Source: Alkaliphilus sp. B6464 | GTDB taxonomy: Bacteria; Bacillota; Clostridia; Peptostreptococcales; Natronincolaceae | Length of the DNA: 64,000 bases | Direction of reading: 5' to 3' | Assembly: GCF_018141165.1 (NCBI RefSeq) | Contig: NZ_CP058557.1 | Coordinates: 1,178,001 to 1,242,000, forward strand | Part shown: positions 36,032 to 44,574 of the stretch, piece after piece | How positions within the stretch are numbered: position 1 is the first letter of the stretch | Layout of the letters: each line of letters begins with the position of its first letter | The notes under the pieces: generated by a model | Database searches by the model: none | What the model saw: only the letters and a program-made list of their open reading frames with translations | Told to the model about the DNA's origin: nothing | Made by a program: the position numbers and the translations under genes

Positions 36032-37491
36032 TGAATACAGACTACACTAAACTAATCTTTGAAGTTTCTCAAGAAGGTAGAAAGGCATATAGCCTACCCA
36101 AATGTGATGTAGAAGAGGTTAATATTGAAAGTCTAATTCCGAGTGGGTTTTTAAGTGATAAGGAATTAGATTTGCCAGAGGTAAGCGAAGTAGATGTTAT
36201 TAGACATTACACTCAATTATCTAGTAAAAATTATGGAGTAGATACAGGTTTTTATCCATTAGGATCTTGTACTATGAAGTATAACCCTAAAATAAATGAA
36301 GATATGGCATCGCTTTCTGGATTTAGCAACATACATCCTTACCAACCAGTAGAAACCGTACAAGGAGCTTTAGAGCTTATGTATGGACTAGATAAAATGC
36401 TGGCAGAAGTAGCTGGTATGGAAAGAATGACTCTTCAGCCTGCAGCAGGAGCTCATGGTGAGCTTGTAGGATTAATGATAATAAAGGCTTACCATGATAA
36501 GCGGGGAGATAAGAAAAGAACAAAGATTATAGTTCCAGATTCTGCCCATGGAACAAACCCAGCTAGTGCAGCTGTTGCTGGTTTTGATATTGTGGAAGTA
36601 AAATCCGATAAAAATGGAGCTGTTGATCTAGAAAGCCTCAAGTCAGTTTTAAGTGATGAAATTGCCGGATTAATGTTAACAAATCCAAGTACTCTTGGAC
36701 TTTTTGAAACAAATATTAAAGAAATTGCAGATTTAGTTCATGAAGCAGGTGGCTTATTATATTATGACGGAGCAAATATGAACGCAATTTTAGGTATTAC
36801 TAGACCAGGAGATATGGGATTTGACGTAGTTCATTATAATATACATAAAACTTTCTCAACACCTCATGGTGGTGGAGGTCCTGGAAGTGGACCTGTAGGA
36901 GTTAGAAAAGATTTAGTAGAGTTTTTACCTTCTCCAGTTGTAGAGAAAAAAGGGGATAACTATATACTAGATTATGATAGACCACACTCTATAGGTAAAA
37001 TAAAGAGTTTTTATGGACATTTTGGAATACTTGTTAGAGCATATACTTATATACTTTCATATGGGCCCGGACTTAAAGAGGTTAGTGAAAAGGCAGTGCT
37101 TAATGCAAACTACATGATGCATAAATTAAAGGAAAAATATTATCTTCCAATAGAGCAAGTATATAAACATGAATTTGTATTAGGAGGCCTAAATGAGGAT
37201 ATACTAGGAATATCTACACTTGATATTGCGAAACGCCTACTTGATTATGGATACCATCCACCTACAATTTACTTCCCACTTATAGTAAATGAGGCAATAA
37301 TGATAGAGCCAACAGAAACTGAAAGTGTGGAGACTCTAGATAGATTTATAGATGCGATGAATAAAATTGCTGATGAAGCAAAAGAAAACCCTGAATTATT
37401 GAAGAATGCTCCTCATAACACCCATGTAAGAAGAATAGATGAAGCAAAGGCAGCTAGAAACTTAATAGTTAAGTGGGAAAAAAGTGAGTAA
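36031..37491 (+). CDS. gcvPB: Glycine dehydrogenase (decarboxylating) subunit 2
   Basis: The PLP-carrying half of the split P protein, 486 residues. PLP lysine in [28 protein letters not shown] and [12 protein letters not shown] are conserved. Last gene of the operon, with a terminator 27 bases later. Confidence 0.97.
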   Translation: MNTDYTKLIFEVSQEGRKAYSLPKCDVEEVNIESLIPSGFLSDKELDLPEVSEVDVIRHYTQLSSKNYGVDTGFYPLGSCTMKYNPKINEDMASLSGFSNIHPYQPVETVQGALELMYGLDKMLAEVAGMERMTLQPAAGAHGELVGLMIIKAYHDKRGDKKRTKIIVPDSAHGTNPASAAVAGFDIVEVKSDKNGAVDLESLKSVLSDEIAGLMLTNPSTLGLFETNIKEIADLVHEAGGLLYYDGANMNAILGITRPGDMGFDVVHYNIHKTFSTPHGGGGPGSGPVGVRKDLVEFLPSPVVEKKGDNYILDYDRPHSIGKIKSFYGHFGILVRAYTYILSYGPGLKEVSEKAVLNANYMMHKLKEKYYLPIEQVYKHEFVLGGLNEDILGISTLDIAKRLLDYGYHPPTIYFPLIVNEAIMIEPTETESVETLDRFIDAMNKIADEAKENPELLKNAPHNTHVRRIDEAKAARNLIVKWEKSE

Positions 37492-37517
37492 AAACAATAG
37501 TTAACATATTTATACTG

Positions 37518-37551
37518 TTGTAACTCCCTCTTGAAAAAGAGGGAGTTACAA
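37518..37551 (+). terminator. Terminator of the gcv operon
   Basis: A perfect 15-bp stem (37518-37532 with 37537-37551) capped by a GAAA tetraloop. The tail is only weakly T-rich. Confidence 0.8.
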
Positions 37552-37656
37552 TGTTTAATAAAGAAAACTTGCTTCAGATGTAATGCTTAATTCCTATTCC
37601 TGTAAAAGCGGGAATATTAGCAGTACACTGAAGATGAAAACTAAGGAGGAAAGATA

Positions 37657-37959
37657 ATGTTGTTTGGACAAGATGGGAATTTAGAGCAAGATTTACTAAA
37701 TAGTATAAAGAAATCTATAGATGATAGAGTTGCTAGCGCTTGTGAAACGTGAGACATGGCAAGTGTACTTGCACCCGCCTGGGGCGTTAAAGAAATGACA
37801 GATCCAGATAAAGCACAAGAAATAAGAGAATACATGCAAAGCGTGGCAGGTTCTAATTTCACACTATCATCTGGTGAAACAGTAACTGTAATAAAAGGTG
37901 ATGTAAAGGAAAAGAATGGTGAGGCAATACTAATTTTTAGATACCAAATAGTAAAATAG
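37657..37959 (+). CDS. Candidate selenoprotein with a CxxU motif, family unknown
   Basis: ATG 37657 has a perfect ribosome site (AAGGAGG, seven bases away). The frame runs 31 codons, meets TGA at 37750-37752, and stays open in the same frame to TAG at 37957. Read as selenocysteine this gives 100 residues with Cys29-Glu-Thr-Sec32, a CxxU redox-type motif. The N part (DGNLEQDLLNSIKKSIDD) is helical and the C part (FTLSSGETVTVIKGDV and ILIFRYQIVK) is beta-rich. A GC-rich hairpin, CGCC-TGG-GGCG at 37776-37786, lies 23 bases after the TGA. It can be extended by ctt/aag pairs (37768-37770 with 37790-37792), in the range expected of bacterial SECIS elements. The gene lies between terminators, so it is its own unit just after the gcv operon. 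I do not recognise the family. A simple nonsense mutation remains possible. Confidence 0.6.
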
Positions 37960-37988
37960 TATTGCAGTATCATAAAAAATAAATAAGA

Positions 37989-38022
37989 ATACCCTCTGTT
38001 TATATGGCAGAGGGTATTTTTA
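37989..38022 (+). terminator. Terminator of the candidate selenoprotein gene
   Basis: ataccctctg (37989-37998) pairs with cagagggtat (38008-38017), followed by TTTTTAT. Confidence 0.9.
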
Positions 38023-38058
38023 TCAATTATAATATAAGTATGAGAAAATTATATTATT

Positions 38059-38235
38059 TATTGTATTTCTATTAAAATAAACGAAGAGTTAAGTAGCAGA
38101 CTTGCAAAAGCTGATAATTTAATTGAAAGACTAGTGCTGCATGATCTGGCAATTCGTGTTGCATACATTCTTTTAAGTATGATAGGGATAGATGGGAATG
38201 TTAAGCCTATCTCAACTGAGTCTAGTTTACAATAA
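38059..38235 (+). pseudogene. Fragment of a Crp/Fnr-type regulator
   Basis: An open stretch without a start codon reads INEELSSRLAKADNLIERL, then VLHDLAIRVAYILLSMIG and ends at TAA 38233. This is the dimerisation-helix end and first part of the DNA-binding domain of Crp/Fnr regulators (LSxRLxxAxxxIExLxLxDxxxRVAxxLL). The cyclic-nucleotide-type sensor domain and the helix-turn-helix are gone. It directly precedes the sigma54 activator. Confidence 0.65.
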
Positions 38236-38246
38236 GGAGAAGGTCT

Positions 38247-40334
38247 ATGAAAAAAAAGTTAGCTATTTTATGTTATAGCCAGGCAACCTTAAATATGTAT
38301 TATGAGCAAATAAGAAGTTTGTTCCAAGAAAATCTCCATATTGAAAAATACTGTATAGAGGGTGGCTCTATTACAAAGGAAATAATAGCAGATTTAGTTT
38401 TAGTTCCTTCTTTTGATGCCTTTGATAAGGTTCGGCGATTTATTAAAAAAACGGATAAGGTTTTATTCGTCCATAGAACAATATCAAAATTAGGGTTAGA
38501 TAAGATTATGGATATTAGGAAAGGAACGGATGCTTTCCTTTTGGATGAAAGCATAGAAATGTCAAAACAGATGGTTTCTACCCTATATCAGATTGGAGTT
38601 AATCATATTAACTTAATACCCACATGTCCACAGGAGAAGTTGGAACTGGATAATAAAACAATAATTATTTTAGGTAAATCTAGCTATAATCTTGATGGAG
38701 CTAAGGAGATTATTAATATAGGAAATAGTTTATTGGATATTAATACAATAATTGAAATTGGAGTTAGATTAGATCTCTTATACATATTAAACAGACAAAA
38801 TATTGGAAAAAGCTATAGAGAGATTGCAACAGCCAACTATGGCCTTTCGCAGATTTTAGGTATAACAAATATGTCTGAAGGACAATTGGATATACTACTT
38901 CAAATTATAGATGATGGAGTAATAGGAATTGACTCTAAAGGAACTATATTTTTATATAACGAAAATGCGGAACAGACAACAGGGTATAAAAGTAAAGAGG
39001 TTATGAATAGAGATGGAATAAAATTATTTCCTCAAATTCCATTTAAAAATGTCTTAGAAAATTTACAGTCTGTAAAGGAAATACTAATAAAAATAAATGG
39101 TATTGATCTAATAGTATCAGTAGATCCTATTATTCATTCGGAAAGACTATATGGGGCGGTAGCTATTATTAGAAGGTTTAGTGATGCAGAGAAGAAACAG
39201 CATAGGCTAAGAGCTAAGGTTATTGGGAAAGGTCATAAAGCTAAATACAATTTTGGAGATATAACCGGAGAAAGCGATGCTATAAAAAAATCTATAGAAA
39301 TAGCAAAACGAATGGCAAAGTCTAATTCTTCTATATTAATAACCGGAGAAAGTGGAACAGGTAAGGAGATTTTTGCTCAAGCAATACATAATAATTCCCG
39401 AAGAAGAAATTTTCAATTTGTTGCTATTAACTGTGGTGCTCTACCTGAGAGCCTTTTAGAAAGCGAACTTTTTGGATATGAGGAAGGAGCCTTTACTGGG
39501 GCCAGAAAAGGTGGTAAACCGGGTCTATTTGAACTTGCTCATAATGGAACACTATTTTTAGATGAAATAGGAGAAATGCCACCGAGTCTTCAAATGAGAC
39601 TGTTAAGGGTCCTGCAGGAAAGAGAGGTAATGCGCTTAGGTGGAGATAGTATAATAAATGTTGATATTAGAATAATTGCTGCTACTAATAAAAATTTAAA
39701 GGAAATGATGGAAACGGGAGAGTTCAGAGAGGATTTATATTATAGACTAAATGTGTTACCCCTTAAAGTTCCTCCATTAAGATCTAGAAAAAAAGACATA
39801 TTGCCATTGATAGAACAGTTTAAGAGAGAGTTTAGAGGCTCCTTTCAATTATCATTACCTGCAGAGGAATTGATCCTATCATATAACTGGAAAGGCAACG
39901 TAAGGGAACTAAAAAACTACATAGAATATTTAGTTAGTTTAGAAATTAGGGAAGTAGATATAAAGGATTTACCATTTGAAATAGCGGACGGATTAAAAGA
40001 AGAAGTATATGATGGAATAAAATATGAAGGATGCGATAAAGCGGTAGAAGAAGAGCTTGTGGAGAATCTTACAAAAGATATAGGGAAAAACTTAGATAAA
40101 TATATTTTTGTATTAGATGAATTAGAAAAGGCTTTTATACAAAATAAAAGATTAGGACGAAGAAGCATATTATATGCAGCAAAGGAAAAGAATATTTTTA
40201 TTAGCGAACAGGAAATAAGAAATATTATTACTTCTTTAGAAGAAAAGAAAATGGTTAATATTTTTAAAGGACGTGGAGGAACTGTAATTACAGAGCATGG
40301 GATAAGAGTATTAAAAGAATTAAAAAGGGTCTGA
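38247..40334 (+). CDS. Sigma54-dependent transcriptional activator with PAS domain
   Basis: A 695-residue enhancer-binding protein. Residues 1-195 form a PrpR-N-like receptor module, 215-320 a PAS domain (DDGVIGIDSKGTIFLYN). The AAA+ domain from about 345 has Walker A GESGTGKE, the sigma54-contact loop GAFTGA, Walker B LFLDEIGEM and the arginine-finger region FREDLYYRLNVLPL. The C terminus is not the usual Fis helix-turn-helix; it looks like a winged helix (SEQEIRNIITSLEEKKMV, GRGGTVITEHG). It would activate RNA polymerase-sigma54 in response to a small ligand. The nearest -24/-12 promoter I see is upstream of iorA (44342-44358), which makes that operon its likely target. Confidence 0.9.
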   Translation: MKKKLAILCYSQATLNMYYEQIRSLFQENLHIEKYCIEGGSITKEIIADLVLVPSFDAFDKVRRFIKKTDKVLFVHRTISKLGLDKIMDIRKGTDAFLLDESIEMSKQMVSTLYQIGVNHINLIPTCPQEKLELDNKTIIILGKSSYNLDGAKEIINIGNSLLDINTIIEIGVRLDLLYILNRQNIGKSYREIATANYGLSQILGITNMSEGQLDILLQIIDDGVIGIDSKGTIFLYNENAEQTTGYKSKEVMNRDGIKLFPQIPFKNVLENLQSVKEILIKINGIDLIVSVDPIIHSERLYGAVAIIRRFSDAEKKQHRLRAKVIGKGHKAKYNFGDITGESDAIKKSIEIAKRMAKSNSSILITGESGTGKEIFAQAIHNNSRRRNFQFVAINCGALPESLLESELFGYEEGAFTGARKGGKPGLFELAHNGTLFLDEIGEMPPSLQMRLLRVLQEREVMRLGGDSIINVDIRIIAATNKNLKEMMETGEFREDLYYRLNVLPLKVPPLRSRKKDILPLIEQFKREFRGSFQLSLPAEELILSYNWKGNVRELKNYIEYLVSLEIREVDIKDLPFEIADGLKEEVYDGIKYEGCDKAVEEELVENLTKDIGKNLDKYIFVLDELEKAFIQNKRLGRRSILYAAKEKNIFISEQEIRNIITSLEEKKMVNIFKGRGGTVITEHGIRVLKELKRV

Positions 40335-40348
40335 AGAATTCAGACCCT
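40326..40348 (+). terminator. Convergent terminator between the activator and ribH
   Basis: agggtctga (40326-40334) pairs with tcagaccct (40340-40348). The left arm includes the stop codon of the activator. Confidence 0.7.
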
Positions 40349-40374
40349 AATTGTTGCTATATCATATAAGATTT

Positions 40375-40836
40375 TTAAATCTCTTTTAGTAAGTTAGTCA
40401 TTTCAATAGCAGTAACAGCTGCATCATAGCCTTTGTTTCCTGACTTAGTCCCTGCCCGTTCAATAGCTTGCTCGATAGTATCTGTCGTAAGCACGCCAAA
40501 TATTATAGGAATCTCTGTATCTAGGGAAACACTAGCAACGCCCTTAGTTACTTCGCTAGATACATAGTCAAAGTGAGGAGTAGCACCTCTTATAACAGCA
40601 CCAAGGCATATTATGCCATCATATCTTTCGGACTTAGCCATTTTTTTTGCCACAAGTGGGATTTCAAATGCTCCAGGCACCCAAGTAATATCAATATCCG
40701 CCTCTTCAACACCGTGACGCTTTAAGGCATCAAGTGCTCCTGATAAAAGTTTGCCTCCAATAAATTCATTAAATCTTCCTACTATAATACCGAATTTTAA
40801 TCCCTGAGAAATTAATTTACCTTCAAATATATTCAT
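40375..40836 (-). CDS. ribH: 6,7-dimethyl-8-ribityllumazine synthase
   Basis: Condenses 3,4-dihydroxybutanone 4-phosphate with the ribitylamino-pyrimidine to lumazine. 153 residues, normal. [47 protein letters not shown] (catalytic His) and [14 protein letters not shown] are all present. Last gene of ribD-ribE-ribBA-ribH; four bases from ribBA. Confidence 0.97.
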   Translation of the reverse strand: MNIFEGKLISQGLKFGIIVGRFNEFIGGKLLSGALDALKRHGVEEADIDITWVPGAFEIPLVAKKMAKSERYDGIICLGAVIRGATPHFDYVSSEVTKGVASVSLDTEIPIIFGVLTTDTIEQAIERAGTKSGNKGYDAAVTAIEMTNLLKEI

Positions 40837-40839
40837 TAT

Positions 40840-42048
40840 TTATGCCTCCTTAAATTTCAACATATGTCCTAATTTTTCTTGTTTAGTTTTTAAATAATAA
40901 GCATTTCGCTCATTATGATTCATTTGGATGGGAACTCTTTCTATAATTTCCATGCCATATCCAGCTAATCCTGACAACTTTCTAGGATTATTAGTCATTA
41001 GTCTAATTTTTTTAACTCCAAGATCAGCTAATATTTGAGCACCGATACCATAATCTCTCATATCCTCAGGGAATCCTAGGGCTAGATTTGCTTCAACTGT
41101 ATCCATTCCCTCATCTTGAAGAGCATACGCCTTTAGCTTATTTATTAATCCTATGCCTCTACCTTCTTGACGCATATAGACTAATATTCCTCGACCTTCC
41201 TTATTAATTTGTTCCATAGCAGTAGCATATTGCTCGCCACAATCACAACGCGTAGACCCAAAAGCATCCCCGGTAAGACATTCAGAATGGACACGAACTA
41301 GGACAGGCTCTCCATCATCTACATTACCCTTCACTAAAGCAACATGATGCTCCCCATTTAATTTATTTTCATAGCCTATGATTTTGAAATCTCCGTATTT
41401 TGTGGGCATATTAGCTTCTGTTACATGTTCTATAAGCATTTCATTCTTTCTTCTATATGCAATTAAGTCAGCTATTGTAATTATTTTTAAATCATGCTCT
41501 GTTACAAAATTCATTAGTTCGGGGACTCTCGCCATAGTACCGTCTTCATTCATTATTTCACAAATTACACCGGCGGAATATAATCCAGCAAGTCTTGCTA
41601 AATCAACAGCAGCTTCTGTATGACCAGCTCTTTTTAATACGCCGCCTTTTCTTGCTTCTAATGGGAATATATGTCCTGGTTTTCTGAAGTCTGAAGCTTT
41701 CGCATCTGGGTCTAAAACTTTTTGGATTGTAAAGGCTCTTTCCTGGGCAGATATTCCTGTAGTTGTCTCAATAGCATCAATAGATACGGTGAATGCGGTT
41801 TGATGATTATCAGTATTATGCTGCACCATTTGAGGAATGCACAGATCATTTAGTCTAGTCCCAAGAATAGGCATACATATTAGCCCACGACCATATTTAG
41901 CCATAAAATTTATAGCTTCTGGAGTTACCTTTTCAGCAGCCATAAGAAGATCTCCTTCATTTTCGCGGTCTTCATCGTCTACAACTACTATAATTTTACC
42001 CTGCTTAATATCCTCAATGGCCTCTTCTATAGTGTTAAATTTGGACAT
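40840..42048 (-). CDS. ribBA: Bifunctional DHBP synthase / GTP cyclohydrolase II
   Basis: 402 residues. The N-terminal half makes 3,4-dihydroxy-2-butanone 4-phosphate from ribulose 5-phosphate ([22 protein letters not shown]). The C-terminal half opens the GTP ring ([21 protein letters not shown] with the zinc Cys residues, RQEGRGIGL). Both active sites look intact. Confidence 0.97.
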   Translation of the reverse strand: MSKFNTIEEAIEDIKQGKIIVVVDDEDRENEGDLLMAAEKVTPEAINFMAKYGRGLICMPILGTRLNDLCIPQMVQHNTDNHQTAFTVSIDAIETTTGISAQERAFTIQKVLDPDAKASDFRKPGHIFPLEARKGGVLKRAGHTEAAVDLARLAGLYSAGVICEIMNEDGTMARVPELMNFVTEHDLKIITIADLIAYRRKNEMLIEHVTEANMPTKYGDFKIIGYENKLNGEHHVALVKGNVDDGEPVLVRVHSECLTGDAFGSTRCDCGEQYATAMEQINKEGRGILVYMRQEGRGIGLINKLKAYALQDEGMDTVEANLALGFPEDMRDYGIGAQILADLGVKKIRLMTNNPRKLSGLAGYGMEIIERVPIQMNHNERNAYYLKTKQEKLGHMLKFKEA

Positions 42049-42100
42049 TTTTAATTCACTCCTTTTATTTGATGGATTACAGTGAAGATTATTTTAAACC

Positions 42101-42751
42101 TTACAAAAAACCATGGTTATTTAAAAACTCCATATCTACTTCTAATTTAGAGGGAGCCTCTTCTTTAAAGGATAGAAACCTTTCGATATATTTTCCAATC
42201 ATATCTCCCTCAAGGTTTACTTCCTCACCTATGTTTTTTGTAAGGAGAGTTGTTACTTCCTTTGTGTGGGGAATGACAGACACTCTGAAAATCTCATTAT
42301 CTACATAAGCAACTGTAAGACTAATTCCATCAATTGCAATGGAGCCTTTATATATTACATACTTTAAAATATTAGAAGGCGCCGCTATGGAAACCCAGAT
42401 AGCATTGTCTTCTCGTCTAAAATCTTTAATAATACCTACTCCATCAATATGACCACTTACTAGATGTCCACCTAAACGATCTCCTAGCATTAATGCCCTC
42501 TCTAAGTTAACCTTACTTCCAGGTTTTAAGTTATTTAAGTTAGTTTTCCTCATTGTTTCTGCCATAACATCAACTTGGAAGCTACTAGCCATAAAGGCTG
42601 TTACAGTTAGACAAACACCGTTGGTTGCAATACTATCTCCTAGTTTAATATTTTCAAGTATTTTATTAGCTTTAATAACAATACTTGCGGATTTAGCCCC
42701 ATTTAAAATCGATTGAACAGTTCCTATCTCTTCAACAAGTCCTGTAAACAA
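42101..42751 (-). CDS. ribE: Riboflavin synthase alpha chain
   Basis: Dismutates two lumazines to riboflavin. 216 residues with the two internal lumazine-binding repeats (MFTGLVEEIGTV with SIATNGVCLTV; SGHIDGVGII with SIAIDGISLTV). Four bases after ribD. Confidence 0.96.
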   Translation of the reverse strand: MFTGLVEEIGTVQSILNGAKSASIVIKANKILENIKLGDSIATNGVCLTVTAFMASSFQVDVMAETMRKTNLNNLKPGSKVNLERALMLGDRLGGHLVSGHIDGVGIIKDFRREDNAIWVSIAAPSNILKYVIYKGSIAIDGISLTVAYVDNEIFRVSVIPHTKEVTTLLTKNIGEEVNLEGDMIGKYIERFLSFKEEAPSKLEVDMEFLNNHGFL

Positions 42752-42754
42752 AGA

Positions 42755-43855
42755 CTATACCTCCTTTCTTATATAGGCTTCTATCATTACATCATCCTTA
42801 AATCTGAAAACATCTATATTTTTAAGGAATATGGCATCTTTCATATATGGAATACCCTTTCCACCAACTGGGCTTTTAGATGAGCTTCCACCTATAATCT
42901 TAGGTCCTATAAATGAAATTACCTTATCCACAATTCCTTCTGCGAGAGCTGTATAGTTTAGTGTACTTCCACCTTCTAAAAGTACACTATCAATTTTTCT
43001 CTCTCCTAATGATCTCATAAGATAGGATAAATCTACCTTATTGTTTTTAAGAGGTACAATGATGAAGTCTGCACCTAATTCTTCAATATATTTTAGTTTT
43101 TCTCTATTAGTGGCTTCCGTTGTTGCTATTATAGTTTTTGTATTATTATCACATTGTAGAACATTTGCATCTAAAGGGATGTTTCCCCTTGTATCTACAA
43201 CTATTCTAATGGGATTTTTTTTATCTATACTATCTAGCCTGGTTGTAAGTAGAGGATCATCAGCTAAAACCGTGCCTATTCCAACCATTATGGAAGTAAA
43301 TCTATGACGCAGCTCATGAACATAGCGTCTAGATTCTTCATTGGTAACCCAACGAGAATCTCCAGTATAGGATGCGATTTTACCGTCTAGGGTCATTGCT
43401 GTTTTAAGAACACAGAAGGGACGTCCTGTTGTAATAAATTTAATGAAAACTTCATTTAGCTTTTTTGCCTTATCCTCTAATACACCTATAGCTACTTCGA
43501 TCCCATGCTCTCTTAATATACTAATTCCTTTACCAGCCACAAGAGGGTTAGGGTCTTCCATGGCAACCACAACCTTTTTAATACCTTTTTTAATAATAGT
43601 GTTAACGCAGGGTGGGGTTTTTCCAAAATAAGAGCAGGGCTCTAGGGTTACATACATTGTGGCCCCTGTAACATCTTCTTTAGTATTGTTAAAGGCATTA
43701 ACCTCAGCATGAGCGTCTCCGTATTTTTTGTGATAGCCTTCGCCAATAATCCTGCCGTCTTTAACTATTACTGCTCCCACTAATGGATTAGGGCTGGTAT
43801 AACCAATACCGAGCTTTGCTAAGTCTAAAGCTCTAGCCATATATAAATAATCCAT
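42755..43855 (-). CDS. ribD: Bifunctional pyrimidine deaminase/reductase
   Basis: 366 residues. The deaminase domain has the zinc site HAEVNAF with PCSYFGKTPPC; the C-terminal reductase domain has DGKIAS, VGIGTVLADDPLLT and LEGGSTLNY. First gene of the riboflavin operon, 23 bases after the riboswitch terminator. Confidence 0.96.
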   Translation of the reverse strand: MDYLYMARALDLAKLGIGYTSPNPLVGAVIVKDGRIIGEGYHKKYGDAHAEVNAFNNTKEDVTGATMYVTLEPCSYFGKTPPCVNTIIKKGIKKVVVAMEDPNPLVAGKGISILREHGIEVAIGVLEDKAKKLNEVFIKFITTGRPFCVLKTAMTLDGKIASYTGDSRWVTNEESRRYVHELRHRFTSIMVGIGTVLADDPLLTTRLDSIDKKNPIRIVVDTRGNIPLDANVLQCDNNTKTIIATTEATNREKLKYIEELGADFIIVPLKNNKVDLSYLMRSLGERKIDSVLLEGGSTLNYTALAEGIVDKVISFIGPKIIGGSSSKSPVGGKGIPYMKDAIFLKNIDVFRFKDDVMIEAYIRKEV

Positions 43856-43878
43856 ATTTTCACCTCAATTTTTTAAAT

Positions 43879-43911
43879 ATAAAAAAGCCCTGATAAAAAT
43901 TATCAGGGCTT
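43879..43911 (-). terminator. Terminator of the FMN riboswitch
   Basis: On the minus strand aagccctgata (43911-43901) pairs with tatcagggctt (43895-43885), followed by TTTTTTAT. Lying between aptamer and ribD, it is the off-state structure of the riboswitch. Confidence 0.92.
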
Positions 43912-43974
43912 GGTTCCACAAATTAACCCAATAAGAACTATATAAAAATAGAACTTAAAGAGTATAATAACTTT

Positions 43975-44085
43975 TCCTTCTTTCATCCAGACTTTACTGT
44001 CGGTACTGGAATTGCACCAGTTCTGCCAAATAGGCTCGCGGACTTTACCGCCGGTAGGGACTTTCACCCTGCCCTGAAGGACATT
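43975..44085 (-). ncRNA. FMN riboswitch (RFN element)
   Basis: Reading on the minus strand, the RFN core is complete: AGGGCAGGGTGAAAGTCCC, TACCGGCGGTAAAGTCCGCGA with GCC, GCAGAACTGGTGCAATTCC, and CCGACAGTAAAGTCTGGATG, closing with GAAGGAAAA. FMN binding would favour the terminator at 43879-43911 and stop the rib operon. Confidence 0.97.
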
Positions 44086-44106
44086 CAATATTTATTTAAC
44101 AGCTTA

Positions 44107-44135
44107 AGATTAACATTGATTTTAAATTAAGTCAA
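44107..44135 (-). promoter_or_regulatory. Sigma-A promoter of the riboflavin operon
   Basis: On the minus strand TTGACT (44135-44130), 17 bases, TAATCT (44112-44107), about 20 bases before the riboswitch. Confidence 0.75.
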
Positions 44136-44229
44136 TATGTATTTTGTAATTTTAAGAATTATTATTAGCTTATTTAGATGAATTCTTAAGTGGTATTTTT
44201 AATAATATAGTGATAAGAATTTAAATGTA

Positions 44230-44291
44230 TTTAAGGGTTTAATGGGTGAAAAAAATTACCCCATTAAACCCTTAAATTGCTTAATGGGGCG
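44230..44291 (+). promoter_or_regulatory. Probable enhancer site of the ior operon: 17-bp inverted repeat plus a third half site
   Basis: tttaagggtttaatggg (from 44230) is followed after about 14 bases by its perfect inverted copy. A third partial copy, cttaatgggg, stands at 44280-44289. It lies 50-110 bases upstream of the -24/-12 promoter, where sigma54 activators bind. No T-run follows, so it is not a simple terminator, although it could form a hairpin. Confidence 0.6.
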
Positions 44292-44341
44292 AAAACAAAA
44301 GCTACTATGGCTGAAAAGTCTAAATATTTAGTCATAAAATT

Positions 44342-44358
44342 TTGGCATAAAATTTGCA
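44342..44358 (+). promoter_or_regulatory. Sigma54 (-24/-12) promoter of the iorA-iorB-buk-hisC operon
   Basis: TTGGCA-taaaa-TTTGCA: GG at 44344-44345 and GC at 44356-44357, separated by exactly ten bases as required for sigma54. It is followed by a 205-base leader with a 12-bp hairpin at 44477-44515 of unknown role. Confidence 0.75.
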
Positions 44359-44574
44359 AGTCTAATAATAGGATGAATTATTAAAATGAAATCATTATTA
44401 CTTTGCACTCTAATAAGGTACAAGTTTTCTGATTGTTTATAGCATTTTAAGAAGTAATAAGTTAGTAATATTGTACACACTTAAATTTGTAAGAAAGTTT
44501 AAAAAATTTAAGTGTAACATGGGTCTATGCAATAGCATCAGACGAATTTTATAAATATAGGAGGGGGACAAAAA

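Noticed and set aside
37657-37752. Reading the TGA gene simply as a pseudogene
   Set aside because: Considered, but the intact ribosome site, single interruption, CxxU context, following hairpin and clean terminator favour selenocysteine; kept as a candidate with moderate confidence.
38146-38163. Sigma54-like promoter before the activator gene
   Set aside because: GG and GC are separated by 11 bases instead of 10, and the site lies inside the Crp/Fnr fragment.
43903-44088. 61-codon minus-strand frame
   Set aside because: It is the FMN riboswitch read as protein.
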